Positions 38,301 to 51,540 of a DNA stretch of 64,000 nt are shown here, in pieces (the first letter of the stretch is position 1; every line of letters starts with the position of its first letter). Under the pieces are notes generated by a model that was not told where the DNA came from, ran no database searches, and was given only the letters and a program-made list of their open reading frames with translations. The translations under genes were made by a program, and so were the position numbers. This DNA is from Petrosia ficiformis (Eukaryota; Porifera; Demospongiae; Haplosclerida; Petrosiidae): contig OX345640.1 in the NCBI GenBank assembly GCA_947044365.1, positions 5,878,001 to 5,942,000 of the forward strand, read 5' to 3'.

Positions 38301-41001
38301 CTAAACTGCTAAGTATCTAGTCGAAACATTGTAAAAAGTAATAGGTTATTTTAAGTTTGGTTGGTTACAGGAGTTTCAATGCAACTTTATTTTCATCAAA
38401 TGCTGATTTGCTAGGTTATTATTTACAAGCATAGTTCCATTTCTTCTTGATCTATATTGACTTGTCATAGTACATGTCATAATAAATGCATAGCAGTAAT
38501 AACATTATAGCTTAGTGTTATAGGTATGATCTGTGATGTACTATTATCATGAAATCAGCAGATTTTACTTTGCTGTTTGTTGTTTCAGATTAACAAATTT
38601 GCTATACCTAAATTATTATGAATTTTCTATTCCTTATTTTGGCAATATAGATCAATATCAAAAGAAATGAATTACTACTTGCAAACATTATATACATGTA
38701 CCTAGCAAGAAAGGATATAAGCTATTAAATGATATAGTCTCAGCACTCTCAGGAGCATATTATTATTTTACTAGTATTGAAACTATGAAACCAAATAAGG
38801 GAACTCCCATACTATTACAACATTACTACAGAAAAACATTGATATTCATTATGAAAATAAATATATTAACCCTTAGAGGATTGAGCTTGTTTATCGAAAT
38901 TCTTCCCATTTCCAACACTGGCGACTCTATTGCATATATTTTGGCCACCGTTCACTTTCTCTACCCCAAACTTGGCTCCTTTTCCGACACGGAGTACTAC
39001 TTCCACCATCTTGCTTACCGGGACTCGAAAGTCCCCAAGCGCTTCATAGGATTGAATCAAATGCAGTGCTCTTCCTCTTTTGACTGGAACTGTGGCAAAC
39101 AAAATGATCCCACTGCATGTTGGTACCAGCTACACCCACGATTTCAGGTTTTACACTAAGGGAAATGCCTCAGGTACCCACCAGAGCGCGTGGGCGGAGT
39201 CACTGGAACCACAATTAGCGTGGGCGGCGAGGGCACAGCCCCGTTCCAACCCCCATCAACGGGGGGACACCCCCGTTTAAAACTCTCCCCGTAATTGTTA
39301 TTTAGGCCATAGGGCGGCCGAAAAGCCATCAATTTTTTTAGCCATATTCATGGGCTTGTGCCTGACACCAATTACAAGCATTTGGAGAGCTTCATAATGC
39401 TAGGAACACACTCTGAACCATGTAGGGGTGAAATGTCACATATATGTTGACATCAGTCTTCTAAGGGTTAAGGTTAAGATTAGTGCAGTTATGAATCATT
39501 ACTCTTGCAGAACCTCAGTACATTTATTGCAAATAATAACTAATTTATTGGTTAGTACAGTTGCAAGGATTTAACAATTAGTTGGTTGTTAAGAATACAT
39601 ATATCTAATGCCATAGTTACTTTGTTCTAATCAGTTGAAGCACCATAATTTTGTCTACTCATTTCATGCAAACATCAAAAAGGTTTGGAAACCTGCAAAA
39701 CATACATCAATTCATTCTAATGTACCTTGGTGCACATTATGTCATAGTAACATCAGTCATAATATCCTCTTTGACAAATGACAAACCTATTTGAAATTCA
39801 TGCTATACCTTGTAACTGTATTAACCAAAAAAAATTATTTTAACAATTTAATTTTTGCAGTGTTCGGTTATTCCTATAAAGTAGTAGGTTGGGTCTGACT
39901 ATGCAAGGCAATAGATACAGAATGATTGTTCATTATTGCAGAAAAACCACAAGGTGTAGCTACACATCTTAGTCTTGTTCCCAGATTCATTAAAGGGAAA
40001 TGGACTCTGTTACATCACTATGTAAACTGTGAACACTTAACTGACTTGTGGAGATGAAAAGGCAACTGAGACTGTGGCTTTAATACCACTTGTTTGTAGG
40101 GATGTGCGATACAACTAAATAATAGTATTGCATATCGCTGCCAAAAATATCATGATATGATACAGTATCACAATATTTGAAGTAATATTGAAACACTTAC
40201 ATGTATAAAATGTAAATAAATGTCCTATTTGGATGTATTTGTCAAGAAATGGTAAAAGAAATCAATGAAGGTTATGCACACTAGCTTTTTATAATTACTT
40301 TTAGGTATCGAATTAGACAAATTAGAAAAACCATGTTTACTAAACTGTCCATTCCAGTGTATCGATATACCGAAAAGCTAATATTGTATCACGATATTCA
40401 ACAAAAATATCGATATTGCGATATATCGATATGTATCGCACATCACTACTTGTTTGCCCACTCTAAAGATAGAGTACTCACTTGTAACAGAAAAGTAGAT
40501 TATACCACCAGTAACTAGATCATTGTTTAATCTAGCAAAAATTAATGTCTGCAGCAAGAAGATTGCCAAACAATGATTTCAGGAATATTTCATGAAAGTT
40601 ATAGAATCTGTTATTGCACAATCATGTGAGAGATCCATATACTCTATAGTCATAACTTCAAGTGTGGTAATTACACATGCAAGAAAGTGTTTGAAACATC
40701 TGTATAATTTATACATACAGGTCTAGAGTCACAAGTAACAACAGGATGGCGAGTCACACCCACGAATTTGACTGGCTGCAGAACATGACAAAAGTATAGT
40801 TTCTCCAGATGCTTTTGCTCCATGTTGTCCGACAATGACAAAAGCAATCATCAAAAAGGGAAGCCTTGGGTGGCCAGGCTATTGTGTTTCATGCCTATAG
40901 GCGCAGCCAGATGTGCTTCAGCAAACGAGTGGCCCAGTTAGTCTCGCCCCAAATAATCCCTGAAAAAAATAAACATCTTATATTATATAATTACTCACCA
41001 T
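29301..41001 (-). CDS. Frizzled-like 7TM receptor, copy D (11 exons, about 534 aa)
   Basis: Exons: 40999-41001 (ATG), 38011-38133, 36763-36859, 35590-35687, 35252-35360, 34877-35072, 34203-34258, 34043-34147, 31075-31218, 30130-30326, 29301-29777. The joined frame (1605 nt) is open with the same intron phases as B, C and E. The ectodomain carries DEICHPYSNGQEI, MCLDVLLPVICQLVYP, DECSSVLP and CGDGFYLLNNTCRPHC. TM1 is FVYFATIFNVIFTSLFIVA; TM3 includes LWFTLVTIMFWK; TM5 ends FILFHMQL. In the last exon the usual KYGCS is SHGCS. The tail is the longest and Lys-rich (MKMKDDKNTEMKAGIV). The introns carry many transposons: nested MITEs at 31.35-32.87 kb, a Crypton fragment at 33.3 kb, and further elements at 38.3-40.4 kb. 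The ATG lies 2.9 kb from exon 2, so this first exon is the least certain part. Confidence 0.76.
30469..30907. mobile_element. MITE of the CATCCCTATGATTGCTTT family
   Basis: The ends are CATCCCTATGATTGCTTTAC and GAAAGCAATTATAGGGATG, an inverted repeat of about 19 bp. The same family is found inverted at about 59447-59786, and pieces occur at 34740-34830, 44540-44660, 44930-45330, 45760-46020, 60990-61390 and 61850-62110, all in introns or spacers of the array. The presence of matching pieces in E and G shows that some predate that duplication. Confidence 0.7.
31354..32872. mobile_element. MITE with long inverted repeats, carrying a nested TTAA element
   Basis: The left end CACTGTAAAAAATAATGGGT is inverted at the right end as ACCTATTATTCTTTACAG. 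The two arms match for nearly 200 bp (GGTTACATGAATTTCAATTC; TTGCTAGGTAATGATTGCAA; CATCTTGATCTATACTGACT and their complements). The 0.6-kb TTAA MITE sits between the arms. Family members occur at about 590-720, 37108-37640, 38328-38830 and 51206-51725. Confidence 0.75.
31753..32348. mobile_element. piggyBac-like MITE, copy 1 (TTAA target)
   Basis: TTAA flanks both ends (31749-31752 and 32349-32352). The ends are CCATTAGAGGACTGA and TCAGTCTTCTAAGGG, an imperfect inverted repeat of CCCTTAGARGAYTGA. The 596-bp body is nearly the same as the 38870-39467 copy. TTAA duplication and CCC ends point to piggyBac transposition. No transposase is present. It is nested inside a larger inverted-repeat element in an intron of copy D. 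Confidence 0.85.
33322..33600 (+). pseudogene. Crypton/DUF3504-type tyrosine recombinase N-terminal fragment
   Basis: The plus strand reads SVPENTRANTKWAVQDLFAE, then PDDIPVSLTDATNQQLSYCF, FITEA and, one frame over, RKRDGKRYPSRTI. This matches the usual order of the DUF3504 region (PxNTxxxTxWAVxxFxxW; LxxWLxxFVxEVRKxDGxxYPxxTL) known from KIAA1958/ZMYM-like, Crypton-derived proteins. It has a frameshift and ends before any catalytic residues. It lies in an intron of copy D on the opposite strand. Confidence 0.55.
34296..35995. repeat. Three copies of a GGGCCAAATTGG repeat (34296-34512, 34576-34737, 35766-35995 inverted)
   Basis: Each copy holds CTTGGGCCAAATTGGYTCAAAA, GAGAATACATCTTGAGCCAA, TTAATGCTGTTAGTGACAAT and TTGGCCCAAAGAGA. 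The third is the reverse complement, so exons of copy D at 34877-35687 sit between oppositely oriented copies. The family is unclassified. Confidence 0.65.
37108..37640. repeat. MITE of the CACTGTAAAAA family
   Basis: It begins CACTGTTGTAAAATGTAAAA and ends AATTTTTTTACAGTG; the arms share GGTTACAGCTAGGAGTTTCA-type text. It lies between the first two ectodomain-side exons of copy D. Confidence 0.65.
38328..38830. repeat. MITE of the CACTGTAAAAA family (diverged)
   Basis: The left end reads CATTGTAAAAAGTAATAGGT and the interior GGTTACAGGAGTTTCAATGC; the right arm is only partly preserved (AGTATTGAAACTATGAAACC). It lies upstream of exon 2 of copy D. Confidence 0.5.
38870..39467. mobile_element. 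piggyBac-like MITE, copy 2 (TTAA target)
   Basis: The 598-bp element is flanked by TTAA at 38866-38869 and 39468-39471 and starts CCCTTAGAGGATTGA. It closely matches the 31753-32348 copy along its whole length, so both seem to be recent insertions. It lies in intron 1 of copy D. Confidence 0.87.
39526..39862. repeat. MITE of the CACTGRAAAAAATAA family
   Basis: It shares GGTTAGTACAGTTGCAAGGA and the GCAGTG right end with the 5087-5497 element. It lies in intron 1 of copy D. Confidence 0.6.
40097..40448. mobile_element. hAT-type MITE with perfect 8-bp target duplication
   Basis: The 352-bp element starts TAGGGATGTGCGATAC and ends GTATCGCACATCACTA, giving 16-bp inverted repeats with one mismatch. 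It is flanked on both sides by CTTGTTTG. The interior holds many ATCGATAT-type palindromes. Short ORFs here are not genes. It lies in intron 1 of copy D. Confidence 0.9.
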
Positions 41002-43105
41002 GGTCACATGAACAATCAACAGGTTATCTTATCTCTGCACTGATTAGCTCTAGGACAAAAACGGGCGTGGTGATTTATTATGACGTCACAACTTGGGAAT
41101 TAATTATTGTCGTAGGCTCTAGGTCAAATTTTGAAGTTATACCATGCCCCCTTCAACTTATATGGAAAAAAATTGGTTTATAAATTGTTATTGCTGATCA
41201 TGTGACCTGTGGCCAATCAGAGTGCAGATATTGCGTCACGTGATTGACCATTAAATCACTTATTGCACACTTTTGCGTGCAATAAATAGTTATTGCACAC
41301 TTTGCTCACCTCTACTAACGAAGCTGCTTCAACAACAATGGTAGTTCAACAGATCATCAATAAATCACTTAGAACACACTTGACAGTGCATCGTGTGTTT
41401 CGATGTAGCACTTGGGCAGTCAATAAAGGTCTCGTTTACATAACGCACTTGCCTTCGGCTCGTGCATTATGTAAACTCGACCTTTATTAATCCGCCCTCG
41501 TGCTACATTAAAACACGTAATCACGGTAAAGTGTGTTCTAACTATTACGTATCACTGTCATTTCACTTGTCTGAAACTAATAAGATCACTAGTATGACAG
41601 ATCTTCTCTTCTAGATATAAATTAATAACGTCATATTTTTGAATTTCAAGGTGAACTACCTGTACTCCCATCAGCTGTGTAACCTTAGCTTTCGTAACTA
41701 CGTAGCTGTGGGAAACAAAGATGAGATCACAGAAAACGAAAGAATACTTCAACTCAATGAGTAAGATTGATATGAATTAATATCTTTCAGTGTAGTAATG
41801 GACTTTATATACCTCCTAAAGTAATCATTTACAATAGGTACCTACGTATAGCGTATGGTCAGCTAATTCAACTACACCAGTGAAATAGCGATCCATGCTT
41901 AGGAATTAATATCATTTTTTTATTCACTCACATAGTGAATCTATTGACTTTCTTTTGTTCATTACCAGATTGTTCACACAGCTATCGTACCATAGCAACC
42001 GCCTTCAGTATACAGGTAGTACGAAGAAGCTAGAAGCATGAGTATGGTCTACAAATCAGAGATGCTAAGAACAGCCTTTTTTACATCAACTGTATGGATG
42101 TATGAGCTGTGACTACAATAATAGTATTCTATATAAAGATTTGCATGAGTGCCTTCATCTCTTCCAATGACCGTATACTAGTACTCATAATCAACAGCTT
42201 TAAATTGGATTTGGTGTAGAACATACCTCAATCAGCATCATTAAGTATAATCATGAAGGAGATCTTTTTTCAATACCTCCTGTATGCATGGACATGACCT
42301 CTAGGCATCTTTTTTTTTTTCTCCTCATTCGCTATATATGTGTAATAATTATAAAATAAGGGTGTTGTGTTTTCAAAGTCAGCAATGATTTTAATCCCAA
42401 ACTGAAAGGATAGCTACCTAGCTTTCTCAGTACTATTATTAAACCATTCCTCCAGGCTAGCTAAAATGTCTGCCCATATAGAAAATTGAACAGCACAGAG
42501 CAACTGCATTGAGATTTGTTAAACATTTGCAATGGGAGCTAGTCACTAAGTATACTCTGATAATAAGTGACCTCGAGGTGTAAATAAAAATGTGGTGCTC
42601 ATGTTTTATATAGATACATATATATATATATATTATATATAATTATATACTATGTAATATATAGCTACCAGTCCACTCGTGAAGTTGTATTAAATTCCGT
42701 ATCAAAAAATAACTTTGATCTTTTGGACAGAAATCAATGGGTTTTATGTAGGTACATTTAAGACATATGAATACGTTTATAACAAAGTCTTGTCATATTG
42801 AAAACAAATGATCCGAGATAATGGCCCAGTTTTAATAGTGAAAATACATAAATATATTATTTATTTATAAATTATAATTATAATCATAGAATATAATTAT
42901 ACAAATTCATTCAAAAAAAGACTAAACACATTAGTTTTTATTATGTTTCATTAAATTTTAGCAAAAAAGTGAAGTAAACTTGCAAATACCAATTACTGTT
43001 ACTAACATGTGTGCACTGATAATAAAGAAACAAAAACTGGGGGGATCATATAGCTCTAAAAATGTCCCACTTGATGAGAAATACAATCAATTTAACAAAG
43101 TAATG
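41002..43105. other. Spacer between copies D and E
   Basis: It contains the palindrome at 41370-41540, a smaller TTGCACAC palindrome at 41250-41300, and a (TA)n run at about 42609-42662. An AATAAA on the minus strand at about 42936-42941 lies some 165 bp past the stop of E and is a candidate poly(A) signal. Confidence 0.55.
41370..41540. repeat. Near-perfect 170-bp palindrome
   Basis: The outer arms are TAGAACACACTTGACAGTGC and AGTGTGTTCTA. The inner arms AATAAAGGTCTCGTTTACAT and ATGTAAACTCGACCTTTATT meet at a TGCCTTCGGCTCGTG centre. It lies about 0.4 kb upstream of the inferred first exon of copy D. Confidence 0.75.
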
Positions 43106-46100
43106 CTACTTTGTATCAGCAAAGCTATTTCCAAGTATCAATGTATTAGATACTTCGTGACTCCTATTTAGTTGTGCTAAATTGATGGCGCTTAGTTCGT
43201 TATTTTTATTTTTTATATGAAGCAGTTCTTTTATCTTCTGTATAGAACTTCTCCACTCAATGATAGCAAGCAGAAACACTAGTGGCAGTAATGCATAAGT
43301 GAAAACTGTATATACAATAGACAGACCAGTATAACTATACTTCACCATTTCATCTTTACTACATGTAATCATGTCATTCTCATTGTGCATAATATATCCT
43401 GGTAGTTCACATAAGAAGTATCTTTGAAGAGCTGTTTCAAGTTCATTGTGTCTTGATAACAGGAAAGTGTAATAAATTCCCGAAATAGTTGATACTCCAC
43501 CCACAAAACATGCAAGCAAAAGTAATTTCTTTTCTGCTGCGTTCATAGCATCATCATTTCGCCAAATAGACCAGCCATATTTCTGAAAATGAAGTAAGGT
43601 AATAGTACATTTGTGTTGTAATCTGATTTTGTGGGATTACATCTATTTGCATCCTGAGGGCATAGTCAGAGGAATTCAAATAGCCACATATTCATATTCA
43701 TTGAGTTTATTGTGTATGGTTTTCTATACAAACATTTCACATATGAAATCGCATATTTAATACAATTGGCCTATAGCTTGCATTGCTTGTATGAAGTAAA
43801 CTCTTTATAACTGACTACAAAACATGATTTTAAGACTACAGAATTGCAAAGCAAGTGGTATCTGCTATTTTAAGAATGTCTTGAAAATGTGCATATTTTG
43901 ATGATGCAGGTTCACCAGAACTACTTTCAGCTATGCTCTGCTTTAAAGCACATCAGTCTTTTAATACAAATATATTTTTAATTGTGCTTACAACTTAAGA
44001 GTTTTGATGCTTGCTTTTCTTAATTTATTTTATCATCATTCATATTATGCAAGCTAAAATACAGTGCAAAAGCTCATTCGGATAGTACATCTTGTACTGA
44101 TATTTCCAGTGGTCAAATATACATGCTTCAATGGAGAAAATATCTGAGACCTTGTGTTAACATCCACTTTACCCAAGTGTGTGCATTTTCCAAACTCCAG
44201 AATAGCATGTTTGGCGATAGTTATACAACAGTGGAGTAGGAACATGAAAATAATTGGAGGGTAAAAGTATTGTGTGGATATTACGTCGTAGCAAGTGTGA
44301 GAGTGTAAGATGGGGATGTGAAAATTTGTGACTTACCTACATCATCTTGTGGTTAGTTACAAGGTCAGAGCTGACAAAGCCTTTTCATGATACAAGCTAC
44401 AATATGTTAAGAATATTTTGGGGGAGGGGGTGTAGGCAATTGGGGGGAAAACAGGCCCCTCTGGGCCTCCCTGTTCCTATTCCTGAGTATAAATATAATT
44501 AGCATTGTTCAAACAAAAGATAACATAACTTTTATCCCATCCCTATGATTGCTTAAAACAGAGTTGAATCTATATAATATATGTTGGGTTCAGATATGTG
44601 CAAGCCATCAGCAATGATTATATACTGGTCACTACAAAACAATCACAGGGATACTGTTTTTTTCTCCATATACATTACCAATTGAATATGAAAAAGTATA
44701 AAGAGTAACAGGAACATTCCAAGACTACTCAAGAATACTGCAGGAAATAGCAAACATCCAAAGAAAAAGTCAACATTTCTTGATAGACAGAAGAATGATG
44801 GAAATCCACTTTGAACAGAGTAAGAGTCTTCATCAGCCGTTATTGTCACAATATAAGGTATCACATATATAATAACTGTAAATAAACAGAAAAATAATTC
44901 AAGGAAGTTTTATATTCTTTTGGCCCACAGAGACATCCCTATGATTGCTTTCCACAAGATTTCATGTACATGTACATGTGTATATATTCTTGTGTAACAA
45001 ATAACACACTCATTATGTATGCAGTTAAGAAAGTTGTGTTATTCAGTCAATTATTGGTCAAGGTGTGTAATAGAATGTGCATGCACTGGAGTAGCAGGAA
45101 GAAATAAAGCTGCTTGGTTTCATGTAGTTTATGTACAAACTGGAACTAAATTGCTCTAGCTACTGAATGCATTCCTAAAATTCCACAACAACCTTTAAAA
45201 GTAAGAAGAGTTGATAATCATAATCATAGCTATAATAGACGGTTGTATTTCAGGCATGAAAACGTCAGCCATGATTTCTGAATTTAGACTGCACTGAAAG
45301 CGATTCTTATTGTATTTAGCATCCTCCAGTAAACAATAAATAATTCTTTATTATTTGTCTGAGGAGGTGAAAAGGGCTCATAAATATAAGAACAGATACT
45401 GTTATTTTGTACCTTGGTTTAAGTTAGTTAGCTGTTATGCAACTCTTAAATATTTAGTTTTTTAAAACTGGATAACGCATCACCCAAGTTATCTAGTTTC
45501 AACATTAATTGGCCCACCAAACAAACAATTTAAAATGCTATCGTGCAAGTACCCTTTGACCATGTATGTGTTTGCTCACCAAGTACAATTGCTAAGGCAT
45601 GAATCCATTTTTCTATATTACGGTATTGGTATGCATAGCTTGGAAACACCAACTTCCAAAACATGAATGCTACAAGTATGATCCACAAAATGGTACTTAC
45701 TGCACTAGCGATACTAAGAATACCTGTTGAAAACGAAGAAATAATAAATGTGGTAAAATGATATGCGGAGAAAAAAGCATCCAAATGATTACTTTGTTGT
45801 GTCATCATTTAGTAATCATGGTTGAATATCTCATGTCTGAAACACAACAGAGTATTATTATATAACTTTAGGAATATACCTCAGCTAGAACAGCCATCAG
45901 TTTCAGTTTTACATACACTACAAGCAGCTTTATTAATGCTGGTTTGTAGTAGAGCTCAAGTGTGCATTCTATTCTATACTATCCCCATTAAATAACTGTC
46001 TGAGCCTCCATAATAATGTAACTTCCTCAACTGCGCATGCAATTAGTACATATGCAACACAAACATATTAATAATTATGTATACATAGATTAATCACCAT

Positions 46101-49100
46101 TAAAAGTATATAATCATAGAGAAGACCATGCAGCACATAACAAAAGTCCAATACTATTATGAGTTAGATCATAGATCAGCTATAATTTTAATATCAATAA
46201 GAACAGAATACACTGTAAAACATTTGGTATACCCTATTTACTCAGGGTATAGTACATGATATGTGATACACCTTGGGTGGTTTGCCATGGTTACCTCTCT
46301 TATTGTGGTGTGTGGTATACATCTTGCACAAAAACTTAAGCCCCATTTTAAACAGTGATAGTGAGTACAGATCATAATATTAAAACCATTAATTGACTCT
46401 TGTTAAAACAATTCAAATCCCCTTGTAAATTCGTATGGCTTTAAAACTCACAAACCTGAAATTACACAGTAAGGACTTGGCTGCTGCAAACTTTTGATAA
46501 GGTCATCATCAGAACAAACTAAAGTTCTCCCACTTAATAAGTTAATCAGAATGCTAATTGCTATGAGAAACAGTTATATTTAAGTGACTATAGTGAAGAT
46601 CTACAAAATAACTTACGCCATACTGAATACAAGAGAACAAGGTACACAAACATAATAGAAGGAAATTTGAACCTATAAAAAAAAAGGTGATTAAATACAT
46701 GAAAAATGAAGGACTAAAATTAAACATTGTAAAAATTTTATATAATTTATGTATAATACTAGGCCAAATAATCTTTTGCTATAAACAATATTATCAATTC
46801 TTTTTTAAGCAAGAACCAACTACTGTATAAATTTTGTTAATGGCTCTGGGAAAATTAGTAATTCGTTATGCAGGAAGTACATGTATTAATGTCAGGTTTT
46901 CATAAGGTGAAGGGATAGTGTTGAGTCCTGACCTCCTTATATTGCAGACAAAATTTACTTTCACATACAACAATCATCTCAATTACAAGCCTTCTAGGGC
47001 CCCAGATACATACATTCCTGAGGGAGGATACCCCAAACACCGAAATGGCAAAATCATTTGCAGTGTACTTATTTTCCCAGAGCAGGTTGCATATGTCATT
47101 ACGAACAATATTTACTCTTCCAAACTCACACTGTCTTTCTTTTGATGATGACTGCAACAATGAACAATGAAGTAAATATTACATTGAAGATAGTAGCAAA
47201 GTACATAAACGCAATCTTGGTTGTTGCACTACTATGATATATTTGTTCAAACTGAGTGCAGTGTGGTCGACATGTGTAGTTCAGTAGATAAAATCCATCA
47301 GCACACGTTATATTATCAGAATACACTGTGAAGATGGGAAAAAAGTAATACTTTCCTAACTAAAACTAATTACAACTAAGTCCTGTTTCTATTAGGGCTA
47401 GATGAAGGCTGGATAACTACCATCATAGCTTCATCAGTAAAACAACAAGTGAAAGTTGTTATAATAATTGTTCCACCACATCAACTCATAGAATTTAGTT
47501 GGAACTTGAAAGCTTCTAAAATTCTCATAGTGCTTTATATAATGTATGCCTACTATTCTTGTTACTGTTTGCATTTCCGCTTGGATTCTGCATCACTAGG
47601 CTAAGAAATGAGACAGAAACAGGCCTCTATGTTTCTGAAACACAACTAAAGTACTAATGTATAATGTGTTCAAATTATACTTGTGTACACATGCAAGCAT
47701 TGGCATGAGTATGGTAGTGAAGCTTCAAATACTTAATTTCCAGTACACACTAAAGCAAACTACAAATTCTGTATTATATGACCCAATATTTGAAAAGGGA
47801 AACTTTTCTAGAAAACAATTTTGATCAAATGCTCACTTTTAATATTCATATTCCACCATTTTGTACACGAAGGATTTGGCTTTATAATAGATTTTTCTGG
47901 ATATCTAATATCATTAACTTCATATACAAGATGTTGGAATGGTGAGTAATTGAAGGTAAGCATTTGGTGAAAATTATGTGTATGATTTAAAGCAGGTCAG
48001 AAATTCATTTCAGCCCTTCTTTTACACTTACTGTCACTGAAATTATGAATGTCCCAATGAAATGTTTTCTTAGCCAATGGTTTGTATACGATGCAAAGAA
48101 TAGCATAAATTTCAATTTAAATTAGTTTGTCATACAGGTTGGTATGAGCATGACTTAATGCATAGAACAAGTTTAATTGTGTTTGTAGATTTACACATCC
48201 TTTTATGTCCATACAAATACAATTATGTTTGTAGTAAAGTTGCTAGTTTGTAGTCATGAAATACAACAGGACCAAATAATAATGAATTAGCATGTAGATA
48301 TACAAACTAGAAAATGTCAAATTTAATTAATGCACTCACTACAAAAATAAAGTTAATTTATTGGTTAGTAGAGAATTGTAATTTAATTGGTTGTGTAGGC
48401 TGTTATGACTGCATAGTGACATACATATAATTATAATCCAATAATTGCTGTTTCAATTATCCTTATACTATTTATTAGATACACAAAGAAGCAGAAAAAA
48501 TTTTAATTCAACAATTTTAGGTTTCCAACTTTACTTGTTAGGAAGCCTAACCTAATGAGTCAAGTGTGTTTGTCTGTAACCATACCATATTACTGTTTAT
48601 TTGTATATACCGTGTAATTCATAATTATCCATAATAGATTCAAAAAATGTGCAAGATTTCAAAACACAACAGCTACGATGACACAAAGTGAAATAAGAAG
48701 TCAGAGTTGCATTTAAAAGGACGAGATAGACCTGAGAACAACAGCTGGCAAAACTGAGAATTGTGAGCTGACAGAGAGAGATCAAGCACATGAAGAGTGT
48801 TGGAGATACATCAGTACTGTATTTATCGGTATTTCAAAATAATACTTCTTTTTTTTTTAGTATTTGCAATTGCACCACAATGCTATAGTAATCTAATAGC
48901 AAATACACTGATATTTTAAGGTAATAGTAATAGTAATAGTAATATATTACATTGCATTGCCATTTCTACAAACTACAAACAAGCATATGATAGACAGAAT
49001 TAAGAAGCAACCCCAGAACCTGCTAATTAGAATCCAATGACCACTACATTATTAATAGCTTAGTATAACATTATTTAAGATAAAACATCCTTATGTGACC

Positions 49101-51496
49101 TTACTTTCAGAAAGGGACACTTTTACAAAATAATAAAACCAAATGCTTACCATCATTCCACCATTTGTTCACTGAAATCAATGAAATTTTGTGTTATAAG
49201 ATTACTTCTAGAATACCTAATTTCATTGAATTCCTGCACAAAATGGCAAGCAATTGGAAATAAGGTTTTGATCAAAATTCTATTACGGTCACATATAATT
49301 ATTATTATATCTTACATTCTGAAAAACAATTATATGAATAATTTTATAATGAATAACATACTTGTTGGATATAATGTCAAAAGGGACAATAATTCTGTAG
49401 GTAGAACTGAACTGCACTCCTCTTGCAACTCAATGTTTATACTAAATATATCTCCTTCTCCAGACTATAATACATTAATGTAGAAATATATAATCTTTCA
49501 AATGTGAGATTAAACATTCATATTTTCAGTTATTGGTTATATATAGAACCATGTTTAAAAACTACAAAAAAGGTGAATACTACAACAATATCAATGCTGT
49601 TTGTATATAATTTACATACATGAATACTGAAAGTGTTATTAATATATACCTATGCCAAAACTTGTATTATAGCCCATTGCTATTTACTATTTACTATTTA
49701 TCAATATGGTACTAGAAGCTGAATTCTGTATCCATGACGACAGAGCAGAACAATATTGCATTAGATTAGTGTATTGGTATAATAATTCACTATATCTCAA
49801 TTACTGTTAGCCATTGTAATTTAAAAAGCAATATTATAGCCCATTATTCTCTTACTCAGTAGCATCCTATTGAGAAATTACAGAGTAAATTTAGGTAAGA
49901 TTTAAATCAAAATTAAGAATTGGTTACAACGAAAAATCACATAAAGCAAATGTCACTTCTTAGATATGTGGAATTTGCTGTGCTTCCTATTAAAAATATA
50001 ACAAGCATTTATTATAATTATGCTGAATTACAAATTTCCCCATGAATGAACGTAATTCATTTTGAATGCACAAATTCTAGTAATGTTTTACACTTAGATT
50101 TTAAATGTGTGAACTATACTTCATTGTGTAAATAGAATACATCATTAAATAAATTACCATAGCAGATCCTTCATTTGCAATTGGATTTATTATCATTTGA
50201 CAAAAAGCTGGTAGTAGTAGATCCAAACACATTGAATGATCTCTGTAGATACTAGTCACTAAATGAATGGAAAGAGATACTGAATTTCAATCAATAATTA
50301 CAATACATCACTCCAAAGGGGAAAGGAGAAAAAGCAGAAACAGCTGAAATGGAGGAAACAGCGGAAACTGATAATAAACATCACGTTTGTGATGAACAAA
50401 ATCATATTTAGCAAAGTTGTTGATGTTTATAAAGTCATTGATAGAAAGTCATGGATGTTTAACAAAAAATGGGGGGGTCTGGGAGGGCAGAGCCCCCCCA
50501 GTTTAGGCCCTGGGATTGTTAGGGTTATCATGCATGTTGTTTGAGTCGGGAGAGCCAAATATAGACTCAAACAACATGGATGATAACCCTAACAATCCCA
50601 GGGCCTAAACTGGGGGGGGGTGGAGCCCCCACACACCCCCCCCCCCCCCCCCCAGTTTGTCAGGATTGCCATTCCCGCTGTTTCCGCCATTTCCACCGTT
50701 TCCACTTTTTCTCCTTCCCCCTCCAAAGTGTGTATATAATTACAGATAGTATGTAACATTCTGTATCAATCAGCAAACTGAAGGATTATATATAATATCT
50801 ACAACTACATGTATGTGACCTCCAAAGACACAATTGGCCATTTGGAGAATTCACCCATTTCTAATGCTTGAACTCAGAATAATGTTCATAACTTCAGTTT
50901 AGAATGACCAACAATTTTTTACTCACTCCATTTTTATAATATTATCTTTCCCATTCTTTTTTGTGTATGTCCAAATTCAATCCATTGTTTTATTATTGAG
51001 GTACAGTATAATCATGTATTAACCTTACAGCATTAAACTACACTGCTCGATCAGTTTTAGTTCTTGAATTAGAACTAAAACTAAAACTGATTTGTGTGGA
51101 ACTAACCATAAATTAATTTAAAAACAGCTAAACTAAGCTAAAAGTATATGAGCTTGGAACTAATTTATAACTAAAAGTAAAAGTATGTACCAAAACAACA
51201 CTATCACTGTAAAAAATGAACCAGTTATTTTAACCCCTATTGGTTACAGGAGTTTCAATGCTGTATTGATAACTAATATTATACTTCTGAAGTATAAATT
51301 GTTATTGTAAATACTCCTTCAATTTTCTGTCGAGAACAAACTTATTTGTTGACTAATTCCATGACTTTGTACTTATAATAACAAAATAATAAATAGCAAA
51401 TTGATTTTTAAAAACATTTGTATATACATATATATTTATTTATTTATATATTTATGTATTATATAAACACAAATGTTTTAAAAATTGTATTTTTTA

Positions 51497-51540
<44 letters not shown>

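Noticed and set aside
38785..39280. 124-codon and overlapping ORFs
   Set aside because: They run through the inverted-repeat and TTAA MITEs; the same peptides appear at 31770-32184 because the element is repeated.
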